64,000 bases of DNA. It comes from Trichoplusia ni (Eukaryota > Arthropoda > Insecta > Lepidoptera > Noctuidae). How positions within the stretch are numbered: position 1 is the first letter of the stretch; the number at the start of each line of letters is the position of its first letter. Location of the stretch: NCBI RefSeq assembly GCF_003590095.1, contig NC_039479.1, forward strand, positions 7,750,001-7,814,000, given 5' to 3'. Shown here piece after piece: positions 28,401 to 36,524 of the stretch. Made by a program: the position numbers and the translations under genes. Below the pieces are notes generated by a model, which saw only the letters and a program-made list of their open reading frames with translations, was not told the DNA's origin and searched no databases.

Positions 28401-31400
28401 AAATATGTACCGGTTTTTATACCGGATGGATTAATGTAATTCTAAAGGATTTATTTTATTGTTAGTCAATACTGTGGAACATATAAATCTTCTCTTTCAT
28501 TCCCTTCCATAATTACATTAAATAATTACCAGACAAGCGATCCCTTCCAGCAAATCTCGATCCTCTATACATCTGTGATTCCCGACAAGGGCAGATTATT
28601 TTATTATTTAAAGAATGCCTCCCGCTCTAAATAACTCATTCCCTATGACGCGTGGCTTTCACAAACATTCAAGTCACATGCAAAAAGATACCCAAACTCA
28701 GGACAAGCATTTGTGGATCACATAAATATTTGTACTACGCGGGGATCGAACCCGCGACAAACGCTCTGTAGTGATAACCTCAACCACTCCGCTACCCGAG
28801 CAGACGTGGTGAATTCCGATACCTATTAGTAAACCCCAAAATAAAATAAAATAAATGTGGACAACATCACATACATTGTTCTGAACCCAAAATAAGCTGC
28901 TAAAAAGCACTTGTGTTATGGAATTCAGATACAACGAAGGTACACCCAGACCCGAGACATGCATCACTAATTGATAACCTAAATCCATTTTAAAAACCAA
29001 ATACGTTACAAGATATCGCACAGCTGTAGTGTAAATTAATTATTTAACTAGGTGGGTAACAGGTTGTGTGAAAGTGAGGGTTATGCAACATGAAGATGTC
29101 CTCAGATCGCGGTCAATGGAACTAGGTGACTGGTTAATTACAGCCGACATTTATGAATGGTGTATGAGAGGTTTCTCTGATGACGGTAGCACGATTTTCT
29201 GTCAGTATTATGGTTATCTTGTGTGTGTGTATAAAATATATCTAATATAGATTGTAAATGTTTTCAGATAAATAAAAGTATACTCTTTTGTGTTTTGATT
29301 TAGTATATTTGAATATCCGGCATAAAGGAGTGAAATTCAACTTCAAATTGGCAAAAAAATTAGGATAAACGTGAAACCAACATTTAAATACTGGGTTTAA
29401 AGAAAATTACAACAATACTAAAATAAATACTCACCTTTTTTAAACTTTATTTCCTTAATTTCAATATAAAATAAATTATACATACAAACATAATTTACAA
29501 AGCGTTAAAAAGACATCTTCATCCCTGCCAAAGTCGGGCAACGTGCCCAGAAGGCTGGCTGATTTAAAAATGTAGATATTTTTTTTACAGCAACACCAAT
29601 AACCAGAATGTGGAATTGGTTCTTAAAATGTCTGAATTTTGTAGCATTTTTTAAAAGTTACGACAGTAATTCAAAAGTTTTGTCCTCTTAGAGTCAAGAG
29701 ACCAAGAGAGTGTTAAGGCTAAGTATATGTATTAGAAGTTTTTAGACGAAAACTTTTCGCTAAAATTTTATTGCATATTTATCCGTCTTACATTTAAGTC
29801 CTCATATCAAGTGTGTTTTCGATCAAACTTTTCGCAACGTATTATGGCATGGCGACGATAAATTGTTTTATTCCAAATAAGTTTTTAAGTAGAAAACTCT
29901 TGAGATTTTATCTGTTGTTTTTATTACAGTAAGTATAAAAATAATTTTATATCACACTCAGCTTAAACTTATGAAAATTGTAAGAAATCCCAGTCAAATG
30001 TGCGTCGGATGCGTCAAGGAGGGTTCAATACGCATTTTCAATAAAAAAAGTTCACCGATCAAATTTATGACCGTACCAACCATTCCTTAACCTCGATATT
30101 TATTAACACTGTTGCTTGTTAAAACAACGGAAATACATTATCTGTTAAGCTAACTATTGTTGTTCATGAGATAAATACTAGCGACAGATAATCGGACAAA
30201 TGAAATCAAAACCCTATTAGTGTGGGTAGGGTACTCATACAGTACCGATTTCACACATTAGGTATGTAATCCAAAAAAATATCTTCTATTATTATCTTTT
30301 TTATATAAAATTTATATTATAAATTTACAACTTCTATTCAAATTATAATTTAAAATACTCAATACTTAATTGTTACCATAGTATAGATTACTATAGATAC
30401 AAGGGAATTAACTATCTTAAATCTTTAAAGAGTGCAAAAAGATTTCCGTTCAGTATCCGACACTCGATGTTACGACTATCGAACGTCTGTTTATTTTACG
30501 ATCTCCTCTCGATCCAATAGCTGTTTTATTCTGTTTTATAAGCACTCGGCGATATGAGTACAAACGTTACTGAGGATCCTATTAATAACATATCTAAACA
30601 AACACAGAAGTATCGTAAGAGTTTGTTTGACCCTTAGAGCTGAACAGACTTTAGTATTAACTAGCTATCGTATGCTAGGTTTTCGGCGTGGTTATGAAGA
30701 TGTAAGTTAAGATTTTTTTTTAAAGATTTGTATTTTTAATTTCACGCATTTTCCTCCCTTTTTGTTACATATTTCATTACAGACTTGCTCCTTTTGATCA
30801 TACCGGTGTATCGTATAGCCTCCCTCAAGAAATGGGCTATGTGACTGTTATATATTTTTAAAATCATGTCAGCATTTCTTGGGACTATCAATTGCGGGTT
30901 TATTAATCAAATACCATGTTTGCAGATATATCTATCTATCTATCACGCTTCGACTCGATAATAAAATTTAAACCTGGCAGTAGACACATAGAATCAAAAT
31001 TAAAAGGTTTTAATTTCAAATAGGCTGTTTCCAGGCACTTTTAAAACTTTATAGTTATGACTTTAGTTGCGTAAACATTCAATATTGACTTCAATACATC
31101 AACGGTTAGGTACCGTAAACCGTAACAATGTAGAAACAAGTTCCCACGCTTCTTCGATCACCTTCCGGTATTAGTCAAGATACAATGTCTTTTTCTGATT
31201 ACAATACTTAATTATGATCACCTTGTAACTGACATAACATTAGTATGTAATTTGCATTATAATTTAATTCTTCCACTCAGCTTCCTCTGCCATGCGGTGT
31301 AAAAAGTAGTTGATTGCACATCAGACTCGTCACGTTAAGTAGAATACCTATTCGCCATTTGAATAGAACTTTGAATTTCGCAAGATTTTGTGTAAATGGT

Positions 31401-31876
31401 AGGTGGTTTTGTAACATGTTTTTTTTACACATTAAAAATCTTCAAATGACTGCTCCCGCTTTGGGTTGGGCTAAAAGCCATCTATGCTCCTTCTTTTGCC
31501 TTTCCTGTGCAGGGACCGCAGTAATTCTCTCGGACTATCCCGCTGGCCCATGTTTGTGACACCTTTAAGTCGGGGTAATAGGCCCTTAGGCCAAATTATA
31601 TAGGGAAAGTAATATATGCATAAATTCTGGCGTGAAAAACAACAGATTCTACAGGGTAATACTGGAAGGAAAGTCGCTGTGAGATTTTGGTGGCTAAACA
31701 ATAAATCGAATCCAACAAAGCATGGAAAAAAATCTTTTTCGGTTTACAAATATTGTCTTATATCTTCATTGGCGTACTTACCAAACAAATCTGAAGAGTA
31801 GTTCAAAGATGCTGGGGAAGACGAGATCGTCGGAGGCTGCCAGCCATTTTCGCCCCAGCAGCCGGAGCGCTGGCAT
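1293..31876 (-). CDS. DAGLB: Diacylglycerol lipase beta-like (sn-1-specific), 13 coding exons, 675 aa
   Basis: Serine hydrolase that by family knowledge removes the sn-1 acyl chain of diacylglycerol to give 2-monoacylglycerols such as 2-arachidonoylglycerol, acting in membranes. Exons were joined by hand; all borders are GT-AG, phases agree, and lengths sum to 2028 nt. Visible parts: N-terminal SDDLVFP motif at residues 16-22; four hydrophobic segments at about 24-44, 62-84, 103-126 and 138-165, the last ending VFDPLG; DLVPSD in exon 5; a Cys-rich CCCC stretch near residue 320; lipase core with VAVRGSISLRD in exon 7; nucleophile Ser451 in GHSLGAG; candidate Asp503; candidate His607 in GRILHIV. 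The beta type is preferred over alpha (inaE-like) because the length is close to the roughly 670 residues of vertebrate DAGLB, there is no long C-terminal tail, and SDDLVFP, DLVPSD and the KYRIMLNG-like stretch fit beta. All three catalytic residues are present. The 5' UTR exon(s) are not identified. Confidence 0.93.
2357..2469 (-). CDS. DAGLB: DAGLB-like exon 12, residues 581-618 (candidate catalytic His)
   Basis: 113 nt, acceptor TTGTAG, donor GTAAGC. It encodes LFTAGRILHIVRRKR; His607 corresponds to the His in the family's PPGRIIH block. It has no long open frame of its own, but it is required: exon 11 ends in phase 0 and exon 13 starts with one extra base, and only this 37-codon-plus-2 exon restores the frame. 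Confidence 0.9.
3369..3515 (-). CDS. DAGLB: DAGLB-like exon 11, residues 532-580
   Basis: 147 nt, acceptor TTCTAG, donor GTGAGT, phase 0 at both ends. It encodes YRIMLNGFGYALFGVPARDL, equivalent to the beta-type block before the variable regulatory region, followed by an acidic, Ser-rich stretch. It is distinctly GC-rich against its flanks. Confidence 0.92.
3943..4097 (-). CDS. DAGLB: DAGLB-like exon 10, residues 480-531 (candidate acid residue)
   Basis: 155 nt, acceptor TTCCAG, donor GTAGGT. It encodes GLISREAARF and VGVGDDLVMRLSV. Asp503 aligns with the catalytic Asp of family blocks of the form LGKD(V/L)(I/V)PR, here with Asp for Lys and Met for Pro. It ends in phase 0. Confidence 0.94.
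4576..4668 (-). CDS. DAGLB: DAGLB-like exon 9, residues 449-480 (nucleophile elbow)
   Basis: 93 nt, acceptor TTCCAG, donor GTAAAT. It carries GHSLGAG with the catalytic Ser451 (GXSXG), then RPRYPHLKVFAFSTP, matching the Y-P-x-x-x-C-(Y/F)-A-(F/Y)-S-P-P block of the family with Thr in place of the first Pro. It ends in phase 1. Confidence 0.96.
4775..4900 (-). CDS. DAGLB: DAGLB-like exon 8, residues 407-449
   Basis: 126 nt, acceptor GTCAG, donor GTATAA. It encodes AHKGMSMGA (family AHKG motif) and the strand DLILTG just before the nucleophile elbow. Its last G supplies the first base of the Gly449 codon of GHSLGAG. Confidence 0.95.
5116..5239 (-). CDS. DAGLB: DAGLB-like exon 7, residues 366-407 (lipase core start)
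   Basis: 124 nt, acceptor TTTAG, donor GTGAGT. It encodes LPFCVIADHERESIVVAVRG then SISLRD, the conserved strand and oxyanion-region block of DAG lipases. The phase-1 end (G) joins exon 8 (GT) to make Gly407. Confidence 0.95.
5425..5468. repeat. Perfect 19-bp inverted repeat, 6-nt loop
   Basis: ATCAGATGATAACGAAACC is followed after TACTTC by its exact reverse complement. It lies in the intron between exons 6 and 7. Transcribed RNA would form a 19-bp hairpin. Confidence 0.95.
6262..6296. repeat. Perfect 15-bp inverted repeat, 5-nt loop
   Basis: AATTCTCATTAATTT, AACAA, then the exact inverse. AT-rich hairpin within intron 6. Confidence 0.85.
6960..7083 (-). CDS. DAGLB: DAGLB-like exon 6, residues 324-365
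   Basis: 124 nt, acceptor CCACAG, donor GTACGT. It encodes NSIVTDDNCCMCNFAGVKY and ends FNNRVFE, the lead-in to the lipase core. The plus-strand open frame over this exon is an antisense shadow. It ends in phase 0, so exon 7 starts with a whole Leu codon. Confidence 0.93.
7312..7671 (+). mobile_element. Dispersed non-autonomous repeat, AGCCGACCCC family, copy 1
   Basis: About 360 bp. Shared blocks with the other copies: GGAAGGCACGTTAAA, GGGGTATCGTGTTGCCCAGG, TAACTGGGTTGAGGAGGTCA, GATAGGCAGTCGCTCCTTGT, and the end CCGACCCCAACATAGTTGGG followed by AAAAGGCTAGG. The fullest copy in the window. Common in moth genomes from memory; its transposon class is not shown here. Confidence 0.8.
8030..8094. 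repeat. Dispersed palindrome, copy b
   Basis: Starts TTGTGTTAGCGAGATGCTGC and ends CTGTCACGCTCCCACAA, imperfect inverses of each other. Confidence 0.7.
8854..9087 (+). mobile_element. tRNA-headed SINE, family A, full copy
   Basis: Head GACGACCTCCGTGGTCGAGT carries an A-box-like element, then a degenerate B box (GGTCCGATGCC for GGTTCGATCCC), a body with GTACCTTCGTTGTATCTGAA, and an A-rich end. Same family as 14440, 20165, 28840 and 63750. Confidence 0.85.
9867..10119 (+). mobile_element. Helitron-like element of the Lep1 type, copy 1
   Basis: Starts TC after a host A and ends CTAG before a host T. Internal blocks TATAAAGCTGAAGAG and (GTTT)n; the 3' end ACGAAGTCGCGGGCAACAG follows a short GC hairpin. 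Non-autonomous, about 253 bp, no coding capacity. Confidence 0.88.
10297..10337. repeat. 16-bp inverted repeat, one mismatch
   Basis: ACGTCACTTGTCGGTA and, after a 9-nt loop, TACCGATAAGTGACGT. A single mismatch that would be a G-U wobble in RNA. Located in intron 5. Confidence 0.85.
10551..10632 (+). mobile_element. 5'-truncated LINE 3' end with (GAT)n tail
   Basis: Contains GGAGAGGCCTATGTCCAGCA, GTGGACTGCTATAGGCTGA and then about six GAT repeats. This is the usual appearance of a truncated moth LINE 3' end, recognised from memory. Confidence 0.65.
11290..11342. repeat. Dispersed palindrome, copy c
   Basis: Half-site TGTGGAAGAGAGACGGGGCT, then an imperfect inverse ending CACTTTTAGACA. Confidence 0.65.
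13605..13920 (-). CDS. DAGLB: DAGLB-like exon 5, residues 219-324
   Basis: 316 nt, the largest coding exon, acceptor TTTACAG, donor GTAAGT. It carries DLVPSDVVAG, a charged segment with an RQKRETREMRR run, the helix YYLRLSIAAYGWPYVLY (family motif AAYGWP), and the Cys-rich end LTCCCC. The phase-2 end (CG) joins exon 6 (A) to make Arg324. Confidence 0.94.
14440..14666 (-). mobile_element. tRNA-headed SINE, family A, copy 2 (damaged head)
   Basis: Reads as the inverse of the 8854 copy. Its 3' tail at the left is an AAT-rich run. The head stops around 14666, where a piece of the AGCCGACCCC repeat begins, so it looks truncated or interrupted. Confidence 0.8.
14667..14714 (+). mobile_element. AGCCGACCCC-family fragment
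   Basis: Only the block AACGTGTTGCCCAGGTAACT and the following GGGTCGAGGAGG remain, directly abutting the SINE head. Confidence 0.6.
15021..15073. repeat. Dispersed palindrome, copy d
   Basis: TGTGGAAGGGAGAGAGCGCT at the left; the right end AACTCTCTTCTACA is an imperfect inverse. A well-preserved member. Confidence 0.75.
15117..15305 (+). mobile_element. AGCCGACCCC-family repeat, copy 2, internally deleted
   Basis: Carries GGGGTATCGTGTTGCC, CAGATAGGCAGTTGCTCCTT and GCCGACCCCAACATAATTGA, but lacks the middle part of the 7312 copy. Confidence 0.75.
17623..17662. repeat. 18-bp inverted repeat, one mismatch, 4-nt loop
   Basis: AAGTCTGGGTATCTTGTG, loop CACT, then the inverse with one mismatch. 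The wording resembles the body of the second SINE family (near 28653), so it may be two inverted fragments of that element. Confidence 0.8.
18274..18495 (-). CDS. DAGLB: DAGLB-like exon 4, residues 145-219
   Basis: 222 nt, acceptor ATTACAG, donor GTATGT. It encodes the rest of membrane segment 4 ending in VFDPLG, then a cytosolic region with LWSRRFRWAFCWLKRDEHGK, which matches the linker of the family before the lipase domain. The phase-1 end (G) joins exon 5 (CT) to make Ala. Confidence 0.93.
19502..19747 (+). mobile_element. Helitron-like element of the Lep1 type, copy 2
   Basis: Host A, then TCTGTACTAATATATAAAGC through to GGGGGCAACAGCTAG, then host T. The terminal hairpin is partly eroded compared with copy 1. 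No coding capacity. Confidence 0.88.
19921..20033 (-). CDS. DAGLB: DAGLB-like exon 3, residues 107-145
   Basis: 113 nt, acceptor GTTACAG, donor GTAAGT. It encodes VLLVFPETALNVMG and a following aromatic stretch (membrane segment 3), then an acidic loop and the start of segment 4. The FPE motif aligns with the FFPE of vertebrate DAGLB. The phase-1 end (A) joins exon 4 (GT) to make Ser145. Confidence 0.92.
20165..20322 (-). mobile_element. tRNA-headed SINE, family A, copy 3 (3'-truncated)
   Basis: The inverse of the head is intact (CCACTCGACCACGGAGGTCG), but the element lacks the last part of its body and tail at the left. Confidence 0.82.
20397..20605 (-). mobile_element. Helitron-like repeat, second subfamily, inverted
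   Basis: Reads GGGAACATAAAATCGGAATA, then GTGTTAATCCACC, then CAGTGGTTTTTGCGTGAAAG, and ends TTAATATTAGTAGGAT, the inverse of an ATCCTACTAATATTA start. This matches a very common lepidopteran repeat from memory. Its CTAG end is degraded. Confidence 0.65.
21676..21775 (-). mobile_element. tRNA-headed SINE, family B, fragment
   Basis: TTTCACAAACATTCAAATCA, then CTACGCGCGGATCGAACCCG, the inverse of a B box (GGTTCGATCC). Shares both blocks with the 28653 copy. The middle is shortened. Confidence 0.7.
22234..22286. repeat. Dispersed palindrome, copy e
   Basis: CTGTTGAAAAGAGATGGCGC at the left and CTGTCACGCTTGCACAG at the right; centre CTCTACGTAATGTACTG. Confidence 0.68.
22787..22840. repeat. Dispersed palindrome, copy f
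   Basis: TGTGGAAGCAAGACGCCACC at the left; GCATCTCGCTCCCACAA at the right. Close to the inferred consensus half-site. Confidence 0.75.
23635..23859 (-). CDS. DAGLB: DAGLB-like exon 2, residues 32-107
   Basis: 225 nt, acceptor CCACAG, donor GTAAGT. It holds most of membrane segment 1 (LVLIALVVEVLY), a luminal or extracellular loop with Trp and Cys, membrane segment 2 (Leu/Ala-rich), and the start of segment 3. It is GC-richer than the surrounding intron. It starts in phase 2 and ends in phase 2 (AA), with Lys107 completed by exon 3. Confidence 0.93.
24924..24982. repeat. Dispersed palindrome, copy g
   Basis: TGTGGAAGCGAGACAACAAA at the left; the right end GTCTCTTTCCCACGTCCACA is an imperfect inverse. 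Confidence 0.72.
27092..27205 (+). mobile_element. Helitron-like Lep1-type element, 5' part only
   Basis: Host A, TCTATATACTAATATATAAA through the GAACGCGCTAATCTCAGGAA block, and then it stops where a second Helitron 5' end begins. Confidence 0.8.
27206..27339 (+). mobile_element. Helitron-like Lep1-type element, internally deleted
   Basis: Begins TCTATACTAATATATAAAGC after A and ends GCGGGCAACAGCTAG before T, but jumps from the (GTTT)n block to ATACAATGGAAAATG. Only 134 bp, with both termini intact. Confidence 0.82.
27442..27837. mobile_element. Non-autonomous hAT-type element, 396 bp, with 8-bp target duplication
   Basis: Flanked on both sides by GTATTAAG (27434-27441 and 27838-27845). 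Left end CAGTGGCGTAGCG; the inverse of the right end is CAGGGGCGTAGCTA. An 8-bp duplication and CAGxGGCGTAGC ends are hAT hallmarks. The inside is AT-rich with GGGGGCCC runs near both ends; no transposase. Confidence 0.93.
28653..28802 (-). mobile_element. tRNA-headed SINE, family B
   Basis: Read on the minus strand: GGGTAGCGGAGTGGTTGAGG (A box), then GTCGCGGGTTCGATCCCCGC (B box), then GACAAGCATTTGTGG in inverse, and an end ACTTGAATGTTTGTGAAA. Too degenerate in its arms to be a functional tRNA, and followed by a SINE body. Confidence 0.78.
28840..28961 (-). mobile_element. tRNA-headed SINE, family A, copy 4 (3' half only)
   Basis: Has the (AAAAT)n-like tail, GTGGACAACATCACATACAT and the body up to CCCAGACCCGAGACATG; the tRNA-like head is missing. 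Confidence 0.78.
29507..29560 (-). repeat. Short dispersed repeat, paired with 63421
   Basis: AAAGACATCTTCATCCCTGC and CAAAGTCGGGCAACGTGCCC. The inverse matches 63421-63474 over about 50 bp with few differences. Probably the 3' end of an interspersed element. Confidence 0.6.
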
Positions 31877-31877
31877 T
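31782..31877 (-). CDS. DAGLB: DAGLB-like exon 1 (first coding exon), residues 1-32
   Basis: Acceptor ...TTACAG lies just before 31877 and donor GTAAGT just after 31782. The start ATG is 31876-31874, one base inside the exon, so the 5' UTR must be spliced on from an upstream exon. It encodes MPALRLLGRKW then SDDLVFP, the N-terminal signature of the family before the first membrane segment. It ends in phase 2 (TG) and joins exon 2 (G) to make Trp32. It is repeated at 47659-47754. Confidence 0.92.
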
Positions 31878-33899
31878 CTGTAACAAACACACCATATATT
31901 AGTACAGTTGATAATGAATATGTAAAAGCTATTCACTGCTAGTTAAGATATGCAATTGTACTGTCATATCTCCTAATTGTAACTGGATGTACAGATAACT
32001 ATTGATTGTAATGCTTGAGATCCTCACTCTTTCTGTCGTCCCACATTTTTTAGGAAATCTTATCGTATCTAAACAATTATTCCTGATAATGGCAAGTAAC
32101 TCACAGAGGAAATTATAAAGTTTTTATGTCTTTTAAATAAGTGAAGTATGTGGTCTGCCTAGACAGCGGCAGTGGGACTTTATCCTTATGACCCAGGATA
32201 GAGAAACATTAAAAAATTTGCGCTAGGTAAAAAGTCGCCCACTTTCCCCTCCAAAGAGCTGTCCAGTTCTCTCCACATGTTAACAGGTCTATCTCCACTT
32301 TAACGACATACCACACCTCCAGATAAGCTGAAGCCGTCAATTGACTAATGCCAAATCGACAAAAAACAGACTTGATATAATCATCCATTACTGTGAGTAC
32401 TTTAACACAAAAACTATTTATTAATTACGGCATTTGAGAGGGCGGGATCCCCCGAAAAACGGGCATCGGGGTAAAAGCTAAGATAATGTAATTGCGGGCA
32501 ATTTCGTATCCAATGTCGCAGAAGCTATTTGCGCCCTTCATTAGTCCTTATAAGAACTGGAGAATTTCTTTTATTTTTTTCCTTTAGTCCTGGGATTGTT
32601 ATATGTCGGCCTTAGTTTCGGGCGAAAAAGTTCGATCGTTCATTTATCTCATCGTTTGTGTTAAGTAAGGTTTGAATACTAAAAGCGTTTTAACTCTTAA
32701 AGAAATCGATTCGTGACTGTTTAGCCCCGATTTCCACTAAGTGTTGTGGTACTGACAGCTAGCCGAAAAAGTAAAATGTGTCAGGTGTTTTAGAAGTGAC
32801 CAATGGTTTTTTGTAATTCAGTTGATACTGCTTAAAAACTTGACAAGTGCGATTCGGACTTGCGTTAACGATCGTTCCGTGAAAACAGGCTTAAGAAATA
32901 TGATTTATCAAATTAAAGATCGTATCAACCGTTCCTTAACCCGATTTTTAGTTTTATTCGTCGAAATCCGGCATATAGTTTCAACTGCCTAGCGAACGGC
33001 ATTGTGAGATGTACTTTGCGACAGAGGATCGGACAAACATCGGAGCTCGTGGCAATATTGTTCCAATTTGATCTTTTTGCTACGGATCCCTAAGAATTAA
33101 GAAACAAGCAAGAGTGGATCTATTCTGCAAAGTTGCAAATACTCGGACTAACTGTCGTTTCGCGAGATGTTTTATGTACGCTCTCTTTTACGCTCTAAAA
33201 GCTTCTAGCTGATGTTTTTTGTGCGTAAGTAAGTAATTTCTATAACATTAAATAGGTAGGTAGTCAGGTACCACTGAATGGCGCAATATTTTACTTTAAA
33301 AGATCAGAATTTACACACAAACATACACATATATCTCCAAAACTTCATTTTCCGAGTATTTTTTGTGTTTTTTTATGGTTTACGTTTAGCATGTACTGGT
33401 ACTGTATGCCCACTATTACTTTATCGATATTTATGTCTGTTGGCATGTATGTTTCTTTATCAAATAAAAAAAGGTGATCCTCAACAACACTCCCGACTGA
33501 ATTCCCATCTGAATTAAGATGCGAGCATATAATAGTGGAACCTCTCGATCTCAGGTAAGCACGCAGTTTTTATTAGGATTTGCTAATGGCCATGATAGAC
33601 ATAAGATACTTATATAGTTGTTGATGCCTAGCTCAGTAAATACTAGCCTTGTTGTGTAATTGCAAAACGTAAATTAACTGACGTTTATATTGAACAATTT
33701 GCTCACTTTGTTAAATGCTTATTCTTGCGTATTTATTTATTGAGCTTAGCATTCATTTATTTTGTGAAGCAATTACGATTGAATTTGATTCCGTTCACTG
33801 GTTTGTGAAACTATGTAAGGAGGTACTTATAAGTTGCTGTGTCTGCACTATCAAATTGTATAGTATGATTGCCTGGATGTGTAGAAATATAAATATATA

Positions 33900-34484
33900 G
33901 TCAAATTAATGAGGGACATCGGAAATGTAGGTAAAATGTAAAAGTTTTCTTTTTTTGTATTTTGGCCATGACACTGCACGGATAGCCTTGTAGTTTATTA
34001 GTATTAATAAACACGAAAAATGTATGCGCTAGGTGTTGTTGGAGCAATCCCCGCGTATGACAAGCATGTGTATGATCCACAAATTCTTGTCCAGAGACTG
34101 TGTGTCTTGTGCATGTGATTAATTACCTTAATGCGGTAGATTTTTTTTTTAATAAACAATATAAATAAAAACTTGAATCTCGTGTTATGCCTGTTTAAAC
34201 TAGTTCAAAAGTGACGTTAACTCTCTGAATAGACCTGTTTCCATAATACCAGTTTTCTGGGAATACCCGCAGACATCTTAATAACAAGTCTGAGATTAAT
34301 TAAATCGAGTTCTAAACAAAAGGATGTGGAGCAAATAATACTTATCAGATCGCGATTTGAAAGGTTAACTATTTAACTCCAACACGTAAATGGATTATAT
34401 GTCAAACTTTTAATTACGTCAACGAAAGTAATATACAATCTTCTTTATTAATAGTAGTCAAAGACGAAACATCTTCTAAACCAT
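33900..34484. other. Upstream non-coding sequence with a family B SINE fragment
   Basis: No coding block. 34040-34125 reads CAATCCCCGCGTATGACAAG and CTTGTGCATGTGATTA, a degraded piece of SINE family B on the plus strand. Confidence 0.5.
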
Positions 34485-34805
34485 ACCATCATCAGTCTAG
34501 CCCTGCCAGTTTAACTCGCATCAGCTAAATACCAATGATTTAAGAGGAGCGACTGCCTATCAGACCTCAAGCCATTCAACTGTGCAACACGATACCCCTT
34601 AGACTGACTGGTTATCAGACTTGCCAGCTTCTCACTGCCCTTGACGACTGTCAAAGATAAATAAATAACAGCTGGGGTCTACAATTTAACGTGCTTTCCG
34701 AAACATGAAGGAACTTGTTTCGACATTCATGGATGGTCACCCATTCACGAACCGACCGTATCAAGTGTAGCTTAATCTGTGTACTAGTGGTAGCTTAGCT
34801 ATGAG
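34485..34805 (-). mobile_element. AGCCGACCCC-family repeat, copy 3
   Basis: Inverse orientation to 7312: GAGCGACTGCCTATCAGACC, CAACACGATACCCCTTAGAC, TTTAACGTGCTTTCCGAAAC. Duplicated at 50364-50684 as part of the 12-kb segment. Confidence 0.78.
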
Positions 34806-35737
34806 GTTCTCAATTTGCCAAACTATACTAAAAACAATAAAAGCCCACAAAAAATAAAACCGAAGTTTATAAAATTCCAGAAAGCGGCCTCGTTTTGACT
34901 AATTTATTGTATAAAAAATTCAGTGCAACTGAAGGCCGATTTTTCGTCATTTTCCAGTATGGCCGGCGAAAATTCAATTATGTAACCAAACACGATTCGA
35001 GCTCATCCCTAGAGCTGAATAATTAAATTCTCGTTTACGGAAGTATCTAATTAAAAACAACTGGTAATCACCTAGCTGACTACAAACCAGTACTTGAACA
35101 AGATAATTGTACAAGACTACGACCTCATTTAACAGTGTAAGAACTTTTTAAAGCCTTATTCTTTATACATATGTATACCTATGTAGCATTTTTACCGTTG
35201 TTGTTGCTTTAAATTAGCAATTAGCAAAAGTTAAGTTAAATAAAGTCAAGTATGAGTCGGAATTGTGACACAGAGGGTTCTTTATAAATAGGCTAAAGAA
35301 AATCAAATTTGTAAAAATGGTTTTCTATAAAATAACCGTACCAATCGTCACTTAACCTCGACTTTTATTAAGCTATCACGGTTCATGACATTCAGCCTAG
35401 TGACAGATGGATATACAACAGAACCTTAGTTTAATTAGGATCTGTTTTTACCCTTTGGGTACGGGTCCGTTCAAAATTAATTGCCTGCCAGGAAAAGCTC
35501 TCCCTGTACCATCTCTACCGAGTCAACAACTTAAAAATAAAGGTTTTGCACAAACAAAACACAAACTCTAATTCCGTTAAAAAATATAACATTGTTTCAA
35601 AGAATTCAATTTTCTACTCATTCATTAACAATCATAGCTGTGTTTAGAAAACTCGCCATACAAAAATTAATAGATTTAAAAAATCTAAATATCCACGTCT
35701 TTAGATGTCAATTTTTATCAGATTTTGTCACTTTTTA

Positions 35738-36506
35738 GGGTTCCGTACCTCAAAAGGAAAAAACGGAACCCTTATAGGATCACTTTGTTGTCCGTCTGTC
35801 CGTCCGTCTGTCCGTCCGTCCGTCCGTCCGTCTGTCAAGACCCTTTTTCTCGGGAACGCGTGGAGGTATGAAGCTGAAATTTATATTAATTACTCAGGTC
35901 TACTGTCCTTTGAAGCTGTGAAAAAATCAAACTTCTAAGCCAACGCAATCAAAAGATACAGCCGTTTATGCTGCAAATTTTCGACACTTGCAAGGGAATC
36001 AAAACCTACAGGGTGCTTCCCGTGAACTCAGAATCTTGAAATTTGGTACGAAGCAACGTCTTATAGCATAGATAAAGGAAAAATTACGAAAACCATAATT
36101 TTTTCGTTATATCACATAATATATATTTTTTTAATAATTTTAAACTTACTACCTATTTCCTCATAAACGCGTAGAGGTATTAAATTGAAATTCATACCAA
36201 ATACTCAGGTCTATAATACCTTTAAGCTGTAACAAAATCAAACTTCTATGTCAACGCAATCAAAAGAAACAGCAATTTAAGCTGCATATTTTGAAACTCG
36301 CAAATACTCGCAAGGGAATCAAAACCTAAAGGGTACTTCCAGTCGACTTAGAATCTTGAAATTTGGCATGAAGCAACGTTTTATAGCACACATAAAGGAA
36401 AAATTCCGAAAACCTTAAATTTTTGGTTACATTACAAAATATATAACCTTGCAGGTTTGTACGGAACCCTCGGTGCGCGAGTCCGACTCGCACTTGGCCG
36501 GTTTTA
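35738..36506 (+). mobile_element. GGGTTCCG element with two internal tandem units
   Basis: Opens with the hairpin GGGTTCCGT...ACGGAACCC (35738-35771), then a (GTCC/GTCT)n tract, then two diverged units at about 35849-36117 and 36159-36449 sharing GCAAGGGAATCAAAACCTA and GAATCTTGAAATTTGG, and closes TGTACGGAACCCTCGGTGCG then CGAGTCCGACTCGCACTTGG. No coding capacity. Recognised as a common moth repeat; class unknown to me. Copy 2 is at 51617-52385. Confidence 0.8.
35789..35836 (+). repeat. (GTCC/GTCT)n microsatellite
   Basis: About twelve tetranucleotide units inside the GGGTTCCG element; same at 51668-51715. It produces an artificial Ser-Val-Arg-Pro open frame. Confidence 0.95.
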
Positions 36507-36524
36507 TAGTTGTAAATTGCATTG

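Larger units (their letters stand above)
23860..31781. other. Intron 1 of the DAGLB-like gene (7.9 kb)
   Basis: Largest intron between coding exons. It holds the palindrome at 24924, nested Helitrons at 27092, a hAT-type element at 27442, SINEs at 28653 and 28840, and the start of the duplicated block at 30914. No conserved coding block seen. Confidence 0.75.

Noticed and set aside
1293..31876. Diacylglycerol lipase alpha (inaE orthologue) instead of beta
   Set aside because: Total length of 675 residues, absence of a long C-terminal tail and several beta-like blocks fit beta better; a phylogeny would settle it.
35705..35938. Plus-strand 77-codon frame rich in Pro-Ser-Val-Arg (also at 51584-51817)
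   Set aside because: Translation of the (GTCC/GTCT)n tract inside a repeat element.
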